A DNA stretch of 30,000 bases from Botryococcus braunii (lineage: Eukaryota > Chlorophyta > Trebouxiophyceae): NCBI GenBank assembly GCA_002005505.1, contig KV908378.1:114674-144673 (forward strand). Reading direction: 5' to 3'. Both the position numbers and the translations under genes were made by a program. Below are positions 17,216-30,000 of the stretch, in pieces. The notes beneath the pieces were generated by a model, which did no database searches, was not told the origin of the DNA, and was given only the letters and a program-made list of their open reading frames with translations. Numbering within the stretch: the first letter of the stretch is position 1; every line of letters starts with the position of its first letter.

Positions 17216-17525
17216 TTGCTGGACAAGGAACAAATCCCAAGGACGAGGAACAAATCCCAAGGACGAGGAACAATCCCACAGGACGAGGAACAATCCAAAG
17301 GACGAGGAACAATCCAAAGGACGATGAACAATTCCACTGGAGGAGGAACAATTCCACAGGACGAGGACCCTCTGAAAAGGATACGGAACAACTCAAAAGG
17401 ACAAGGAAAAACTCAAATCACACGAGGAACAATATAAAAGGACGAGGAACCATTCCACTGTAGCAGGAACAATTCCACTAGAGGAAGAGTTCAGCTGGAG
17501 GAGGAACAATTCTATAGGACGAGGA
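17216..17525. repeat. GAGGAACAA minisatellite, about 16-19 bp unit, more than 12 copies
   Basis: Units of the form AAGGACGAGGAACAATYCC repeat from 17216 to about 17525 with drifting copies (CACTGGAGGAGGAACAATTC, AAAAGGAYRAGGAA). The minus strand reads as runs of Phe/Leu/Val-rich frames, which are artefacts. I see no overlap with a recognised exon. Confidence 0.85.
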
Positions 17526-17834
17526 ACAACTTCTATGGTTTGAGAACCAGGCACATCTGTAGGAGCATTGCCATGCAGGTATGATCTGGCCGGGCACATG
17601 CCAGACGGGGAATTCGCATGTTTGCATGAGACAGTTCTGCAAGCAGAGCATAAGCAGGAACAAATGTCGGGTCTGTAATGAAATATTGTCGCAGCAGGTG
17701 TCCTCCGCAGGGCCTTGTTTCATATACAGACCATACAGACCAAAGCCAACCATGCCTTGAAACAGATGGAAGTCAAGGCAAGGCAGGGAAGGGTGGAAGA
17801 GTCCAATGGAAGTTCACATCAGGCTTTACAGGTG

Positions 17835-18160
17835 AGGCTGTTCAACTATCCTCGCTGACATGGTAACAGACGCAAGGCAGGTGCAAGAGAGTCGAATAGA
17901 TTCTCACAGTACTCACTGTAAGATACATGGGAGGCTGTCCAAGTTACCCTCGCTGATATGGTAACAGATGCAAGGCAGGTGCAGTAGACTCCAATGGATT
18001 TCACAATACTCACTACAAGATACATGGAAGGCTGTCCAGCTTACGCCCGCTGACGTGGCAACAGACACCAACCAGGTGCAGTAGAGCCCAAAGGTTTAGC
18101 AGTACTTAGTACAAAACACATGGGAGGTTATCAAACTTACCCCCGCTGACGTGCTAACAG
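17835..18160. repeat. 97-bp tandem repeat, 4 copies, overlapping the 3' end of SURF2
   Basis: The anchor phrase CGCTGAYRTGGYAACAG ends at 17869, 17967, 18064 and 18160, giving spacings of 98, 97 and 96 bp. The copy at 18128-18160 is part of SURF2 exon 5 and its donor-like GTAAGT. The others carry related words (CGTAAGC, GGTAACT, GATAGTT) at the same place. Confidence 0.9.
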
Positions 18161-19515
18161 GCGCTTGTTCCCTCCTGAAGGTGCTAGGCCAATGACCACC
18201 CCTTTCTCCCTGCTGATCTGTACGGGTCCATTCCGCTTCAAACCTGCATCTTCGCATGCCATTGGGATGTCTTCATCATCCTCTGAAATGGCATGTATGG
18301 GACCTTCATTTCCCAGATCGCTGCTTTGAGGGTCCTCTTCTGGTGGCAATGGGAGTTCTTCATCCTGGACGAAACCAGCATCTCATAGACAAGTCTCTCT
18401 CAAAACGACATTGAGCGGTGCAATCCATCAAGCGCATCACACCCCAGGTGTTCACTGCCATGTAACCTTCCTGAGAATGCAGTGATCGTGTCAAACATAG
18501 GCTTAGCTCGTAAGTCAGTAGCCCAAATCCTTCGGGCTGAGCTCATTTACTAAGACTCTTGTCTTGCCAATTCAAGATTTGACACCTATATGGAGCCAGA
18601 AAGTGAGGCTTTTATGCGCCAGATCCTGTACCGATTATTGCAAAACCACACACTGTAAAGCAAGTATTAAGGCATTGTGTCCAAAGAAGAACTGGTAAAT
18701 GACCCCACCATATTGCTGCGCCATGCTCATGTACCCTACTGAGTATTACATGACCATCTAACTGCTCACACAGGCTCCGAAAATGGGAGTGAATACCTCA
18801 GAGGAGGCCAACTCGGGTTCTTCCATCAATTGTGTCTGTCCTTGGTCAAGCAACTCTACACAACAAACACCACCCAACATTGAAATCTTGATAGGGTCAC
18901 GCAAGCACAGGCATTGTATACATGAAACACGTAAGAAAGATGTACTGATGGAGCCCAGAAAAGTGAGGTTACCTTTAGCTCTGCGATACCTGTATCCTTC
19001 AATATGGTTAGCAACTCCTGCCCAGTTCTTTGACATTACTGAGCACGTCAGGGCACAGTACAGTTTTCCCCTGGCCCATACAAGAAGTAAAATGTCAAAT
19101 GGCAATGCCATCTCTTAACATAACAATGCAGGACACAAGGATCCACTCCTGGAGGGAACAGGACAAGGTTCGGCTTCCCCCTTGCAGTAGGCACACTCAC
19201 GGGAAATTCTTAGAAGGTATGATATATGGGCTGAGAGTACAGAATTTCTGCTCGTCCAAGGCCAATTTTTTAAGACGTCCGAATTTGGATCCCCTGCACC
19301 CCACAAACAGGGTCGGCGGCGAACTTCGACTAGGGGTTGACTGCACGACCAAAACTCTGTACGAAATAGCGAAAAGCTTACCTCACAAATGCACCAATAA
19401 CATCGGGTTTAGGTGGCATGACGTGATCATTCAATGTACATTTCACCTTGCCGTTCGGCAGGAGTTCAAAGTATTTCACATCGTCGGCTAAGATCTGCCT
19501 TACAGCCTCGTCCAT
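18137..19515 (-). CDS. SURF2: Surfeit locus protein 2 (SURF2) homologue, 5 exons
   Basis: SURF2 family proteins are conserved eukaryotic proteins linked to nucleolar ribosome biogenesis. Exons (minus): 19515-19382, 19293-19201, 19070-18973, 18855-18797, 18364-18137. Phases match at all four junctions (2, 2, 1, 0), and the product is 203 aa. Family signatures in order: VKCTLNDHVMPPKPD (about 22-36; the family's 'C.LTGH..P' block), FGRLK, PYIIPSKNFP, GKLYCALT (77-84; the family's 'LFC.LT'), then HIEGYRYRRAK. The C-terminus is acidic (SEDDEDIP) and then basic (NKRLLARQRG). The start ATG at 19515-19513 has G at -3 and +4; an in-frame TAG lies 51 nt upstream. The frame ends at a TAA inside a perfect donor-like GTAAGT (18140-18135), so either translation stops there or exon 5 ends at 18141 and a further small exon follows. 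The gene is shorter than typical land-plant SURF2. Confidence 0.83.
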
Positions 19516-19914
19516 GTCCCCTTTCAAATGCTCCTCTAAGCTAATGAATCTAATTAACTATAATTTTGTTGGTGTTTCTAAAACAGATTATCATTAGGCA
19601 GTCCTTTGGCAGAGCAGTTGAGATCTGGCTGTACTGTACCGGAAACTTACCGGCCCATGACCAGACTGATGTCAAGCAACTAGAACAAACGTTTAACTTA
19701 CGGACTGGTGGAATTTCCTAGGACCGGTCACTTTTTCAGCATCTTGAGTACACACAATATCCTTTGAAATCTTTGCATCGCCGGTATTTTTTCGTTTGCC
19801 TGCATCTTGTCGCTAAGGCGTACGACTCACGATCTAGGCAACACCGAGCGCCTTCATATCCCCAGCTTTTTGTAGCTCTTACTACATTTTCTGGGTGATT
19901 TTGGCTTAAGTGAC
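19516..19914. promoter_or_regulatory. Divergent (probably bidirectional) promoter between SURF2 and the SCI1-like gene
   Basis: 399 bp separate the two start codons, which face away from each other, so both 5' UTRs and promoters must lie here unless there are upstream non-coding exons. There is no microsatellite and no obvious TATA box on either side. An A/T-rich patch (19548-19580) lies near the SURF2 side. The call is from geometry, not from recognised binding sites. Confidence 0.55.
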
Positions 19915-22271
19915 ATGGCGACAATTACGGGAATGCCTGGTGACGGGGCCCAGCTGTTTACTAGAGGTTTAGCAAATGCAGCCGACACTCGTGGGGAAAG
20001 CATGGTACGAGGCGCCCCACCTCTTCCTATGAGCTCACAGGCTTTTAATTACGCTTAGAGAGCCCAGCTCACAATTGGCTGTCGCTCTTTCAGGTCCAGA
20101 AGCACCTTGCTCGTCTTCAAGCAGAAAAAGAACGTGCAGCCTTGAATGAGATTAAAGGTGCTTTTGCAGACATGCCAGAAGCTGTTCTGGTTGTTGCATT
20201 GCAAGAAGCATCGTGGGACCTCAGCCAAGCGACCCACTTGCTTAATGCCTTTCAAACAGAGAGAGCTGGTGAACTTGCCCAAATAAGAAAGGTATGGACC
20301 TATCTGGCTGCTACAAACCAAGTTGTGTTTGACTGAAGCCTTTATTGCAGCTGTTCAATCCCATCCATCGAGTGGTGTGAATTGGTTGTCAAGTTGGAGT
20401 TGATTTGGCTTCACTATGGACAAGAATTTCCATGCCAGTGTTTGCTAACTGATACTGTCTGGTCAATTTGCTGCTTAATAGAACTCCATTGGGCTATGCA
20501 GAGGCTTTTGCAAGGTAAAATGCATGTGCCAAGGGGGAACGAAGATGATTCTTCTGATGAGAGCCAGGGAACTGATTCGAGCTCTGGTGACAGCCGAAAG
20601 CGTAAGTCTCGAAGCAAGCCCAGTAAAGACAAGAAGTCAAAGAAAAAGAGAAAGAAAGAGCGCAAAGAGAAGTCTCGCAAGAAGGCGAAGCACGAAAAAG
20701 ATGAAAAACCAAAGAAAAAGGTAAGGCTGAGGAGGTTGTGGGAGGTGTCAAATCATATTTGCGTATCCACATGACTAAACTGTGAACTTTGGTGATTACA
20801 CAGGAGACCCTTGCAAGCACTGATGGCTTTGGGAAGTACGGAGTTATCCGAGAGAACGACATGTACAGGTTCGTTATGCCCATCTCTGGACCATGTTGAG
20901 GGATTGGATGCTTGGAGCCCCAAATCGGAATTTGAGTAATGGTGGTGGTTTTCATAGCTGTCAGCAGCTTTGCCTTGTGTGCATGCCACTATTCAATGGC
21001 ACTGGTGTTCTCTTCTGTCCTTCTGATTGGACAGCCATGCACATTCGTGAATTCTTGATTGAAGGGGGCATCGCCTCACTTGTGCTGTGTTGTGGACGAC
21101 AATGTGTCGAGATGTCAGTTACTACGCACATGTTATTAACATAGCCACTGCTGGGGATTGGTGTAGCAAGCGATCGGAGTTCTCCATGTGGGCCACCGAA
21201 GTCCAAAAAGTGGACATTGAGACTCTGCCAAAGTTCGAGGAACGGGAGCTTTTCCGTACATACATGGAGGATTTCAACACCGGCACTTTGCCACATCGGA
21301 AGTATTATAACTTAGAATTATACGAGCGCCGTCGAGCTGAAAAGGCAGCGAAGCGGAATAAGCCATTGGTATGGCCTAGCAAGTACCATAGAGCCATTTA
21401 TATGCCCCCTGACCCGCATGGCAACTTGTGTGTGACCTCTTGTCCATACATGTCAGCCTGATGAGTGTTCATTGGACAGCGCTCATTGTTGCGGACTTCA
21501 TGAATTCATGTGATCGCCTCTTGGCTGGCTGGCATCTCTCATGAGCGTTCTTGTAATGTATTGTGGAATTTTAAGTGTTTTGTGAATCGTATTTGTACTT
21601 TGTTTTCGATGCGGTAAGTGTTGGTGATATCAAGAGTACCCTGCCATGTACACATACGCTGCGTGGTGTGTTGAGTTGAAAGCAGCGTTGTATGTTGAGC
21701 AGTGTGGCTCTGGATTGGGGTGAAGATTTCTTATGAGCTTCGACCTGCTCGTGTGTTTCTCAGGACCAGTATCAAAGGGACAGGTTGTGCTAAACAGCTG
21801 TGGTATTCCCAGCCTATCTCTATCTCGTGAAGGACCTTATCTGCAAGTGTCAGTAGTTCAGTTCATAACGCAGAATTGCTTGAGGTTTGACCGGTTGCAG
21901 ATATAGAACTTCCAGACAAGACACACATGTATGGATACGTGATAATAGTCTTCATTCTACTTGGGTACTAAGAATGGCACCGGGAGGGGTTGCAGGCCAC
22001 AGAAAAGTTGGTTTTCAATGATGAGGAGGAGTTACGAAAGGCTCAAGCTGCAGCTCGAGTCGCTGCTCAGGAGGAGCGCTTGCGGGATGCATACAATCAG
22101 CTCAAGTACACTGCCCCAGGAAAGGCAGAGGAGATGAGAGAACAGGAGCTCATGCGGATGCACATGAACCTGGCATACCGGACTGGTGACCATGAGAAGG
22201 CTACACGCATCCAAGAAAAGTTAAAGCCTGACAGCGAAAAGGACCCCCGCCAGTTCCCACCCCCGCCTTAG
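19915..22271 (+). CDS. SCI1: SCI1-like (style cell-cycle inhibitor 1) protein with N-terminal CUE-like domain, 6 exons
   Basis: SCI1-like proteins are plant nuclear proteins; tobacco SCI1 restrains cell proliferation in the style. The role in an alga is unknown. Exons: 19915-20004, 20094-20291, 20502-20720, 20804-20868, 21167-21368, 21996-22271. The joined frame is 1050 nt, 349 aa, with matching phases. Residues 31-96 hold a coiled segment followed by a CUE/UBA-like helical bundle (IKGAFADMPEAVLVVALQEA then LSQATHLLNAF). Residues about 110-169 are a Ser/Asp stretch followed by a Lys/Arg-rich nuclear-localisation-like block. The SCI1 family core follows: FGKYGVIRENDMY, SEFSMWATEV, FRTYMEDFNTGTLPHRKYYN, then VFNDEEELRKAQ and MNLAYRTGDHEKATRIQEKL near the end. 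The start ATG has G at -3 and +4. All introns are short (83-627 nt) and free of microsatellites. Assignment of the core is firm; that of the CUE-like region is by pattern. Confidence 0.86.
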
Positions 22272-23190
22272 GTTTTGTTGCACGCCCACTGAGCATCTCA
22301 CGGAAGTAGATGGCAGCAACACTATTTGCAGGATCAAAAGCAAATCCGACAACCTCCAAGCTGCATTCCGACAGGCTTTTGCCGTCCAGCTGTTGTGTAA
22401 GGTCATTTGTTCTGTAGGGTCCTCTATATACTTAGGCGATAGTTAACATAGTTAGACGATAAGTGTATTGGCACACAAAAGTTCAAATGACCATGTAGAT
22501 GTTCTGGGCGAGTGCATGAGCACACAAAAGTCGACATGTAGGTATTAAAATACTGGTTTGTGGCTAATCGTGCTCTGCACCGCACCATGCACCATGACTC
22601 GCAAATAGCATTGGTCAACAAAAGCTGGCCTTTGTACAAATACAACACAATGGACTGGTGCAAAAGTGTCTGTATCATACTGGCGGACTTTGACGAGTCC
22701 AAGCAACCTGATTCCAACCACAGTCATTGGAAGCAACTGTGTGCGCCTAGACTGCCATGCACAAAGATTGCAAAGTGTTGATTCTAACTACAGTTGTTGA
22801 AAGTAATGTTGCCGGTCCGTACTTGTTGCAGTGCAGCCATTTCTACGCTGGTTGCCACTCACTGGTTGCACCGTTAACCACTGAAATTGGTTTGTGGCAT
22901 TTTGGACGTTAGTGCATAAAATTTGCACTTGTTATGCAATGTGAATTTCAGTATCGTTACATTGCAAGGCTGACACATCGAGTTTTGTGCTGGACACACT
23001 GGATTTACAAGAAGTCTTTTCAAGTGCTCTGCCGACAGATTCATACGAATCTTTTGTTTGCAGTTCAAATTGAACAAAGTCTGTGAAAATTAAGTGACCT
23101 AACCTGTTGCTAGTTTACAAAAGCCAGGACAGAATGTTGACTTCGTGCACAGCACGGGTATTAAAGTAATGCTACGTATGCTGTACTTTT
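22272..23190. other. 3' flank of the SCI1-like gene; convergent spacer
   Basis: Moderately A/T-rich sequence without microsatellites or recognisable coding regions, presumably the 3' UTR of the SCI1-like gene and spacer. A TGTAA at about 22396 could act as an algal-type poly(A) signal, but such a short word is weak evidence. Confidence 0.35.
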
Positions 23191-23191
23191 G

Positions 23192-23411
23192 CAGGGACTG
23201 AACCCATCACCGAAGCTTTAATACTGTGAATTTACTGATAGAGCAAGGGCTCGTGGATGAAGCTGAACATGCTGGTTGGGAACTCCAACCCCATCACCGA
23301 AGCTTTAATACTGTGAATTTACTGATAGAGCAAGGGTCATCCGCCTATCATTTAGAAGTGGAAAAGCGGATGACTGAACACACTCCAATAAACCTTTCAG
23401 CCTCTCTGTAA
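23192..23411 (+). pseudogene. Pentatricopeptide-repeat-like fragment, internally duplicated and frameshifted
   Basis: The plus strand encodes HHRSFNTVNLLIEQGLVDEA, then an EH..GWELQP linker, then HHRSFNTVNLLIEQG again, ending in TAA at 23411. This pattern (FNT..NLLIEQGLVDEAE, then P..RSFNT) is typical of PPR helices. The duplicated 46-bp block is identical at 23204 and 23291, 87 bp apart (29 codons). The first copy lacks one C in its CCC run, which throws the upstream GGACTGAAC out of frame and creates a TGA. It looks like a broken PPR gene fragment. A small spliced exon of an unseen gene is the alternative. Confidence 0.45.
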
Positions 23412-23473
23412 GCCCAACACCAAGGACATTGTGTTGGACTGGGCTCCTTGTATTAAACTATCAAGTCAGCCAT

Positions 23474-29831
<6,358 letters not shown>

Positions 29832-30000
29832 TGCAGGCTGTTTTTCGCAGGACCCTTCTTGTTGCTCCACTTACGGAGGGGAGTCTTTAATGCAGCGTGC
29901 AAAAGTATTATACTAGAACTTTGAATTCACTTATGCAACCAACGGTGCTTGTGCAACCTAGGGTGCAAGTGTTATTCACCCACGATTCTCTGCATTGTTC
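29832..30000 (-). promoter_or_regulatory. 5' flank of UXS, presumptive 5' UTR/promoter
   Basis: Sequence upstream of the proposed start codon on the minus strand. No further coding exon is recognisable, and a repeated word (GTGCAAC/GGTGCAAG near 29943-29965) is the only feature noticed. The window ends here, so the promoter may lie partly outside. Confidence 0.3.

Noticed and set aside
20382..20501. An open frame continuing upstream of SCI1-like exon 3
   Set aside because: It is intron 2. The phase-0 acceptor at 20501 joins exactly to exon 2, and the upstream residues have no family match.

Overview
The window is eukaryotic nuclear DNA from the green lineage, most likely a green alga in the broad sense; a charophyte-like streptophyte would fit, but I cannot fix the species. 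The reasons: every gene is split by GT-AG introns; there is a plastid-targeted ATP sulfurylase of the algal/bacterial type rather than the angiosperm/animal type; there is a plant-type UDP-xylose synthase; and there is a homologue of the plant protein SCI1. Long dinucleotide microsatellites, C/G runs and tandem repeats fill the introns and spacers, so most long open frames here are low-complexity artefacts.

Layout. 309-6572 (-): ATP sulfurylase, 8 exons, 462 aa, complete with a transit peptide. 6573-8150: 5' flank with (CA)n(GC)n and (CT)n arrays. About 8150-10000: decayed LTR-retrotransposon material on the minus strand (CCHC zinc knuckle, chromodomain-like tail, purine-rich tract, direct repeats, poly(T)). 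10962-15014 (-): UbiE-like SAM methyltransferase, 4 exons. 15115-18136: spacer with a (GT)n array, an unassigned plus-strand coding-like stretch, a GAGGAAC minisatellite and a 97-bp tandem repeat. 18137-19515 (-): SURF2 homologue, 5 exons. 19915-22271 (+): SCI1-like protein with an N-terminal CUE-like domain, 6 exons, head-to-head with SURF2 across 399 bp. 22272-23473: convergent spacer with a pentatricopeptide-like fragment. 23474-29831 (-): UDP-glucuronate decarboxylase (UDP-xylose synthase), 8 exons, 336 aa, complete.

The exon models were built by hand. In each of the five genes the splice phases match at every junction and the joined reading frame stays open. For the methyltransferase and SURF2 one terminus remains uncertain. 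The genes do not form a pathway. They are ordinary nuclear genes: sulfur assimilation, a methyltransferase, a ribosome-biogenesis-associated SURF2 protein, a nuclear SCI1-like protein and cell-wall sugar-nucleotide synthesis. I found no convincing new multi-gene system. The most interesting items are the CUE-SCI1 architecture, the SURF2/SCI1-like divergent pair, tandem repeats that copy splice-site regions, complementary dinucleotide arrays inside single introns, and a long hairpin in a methyltransferase intron.
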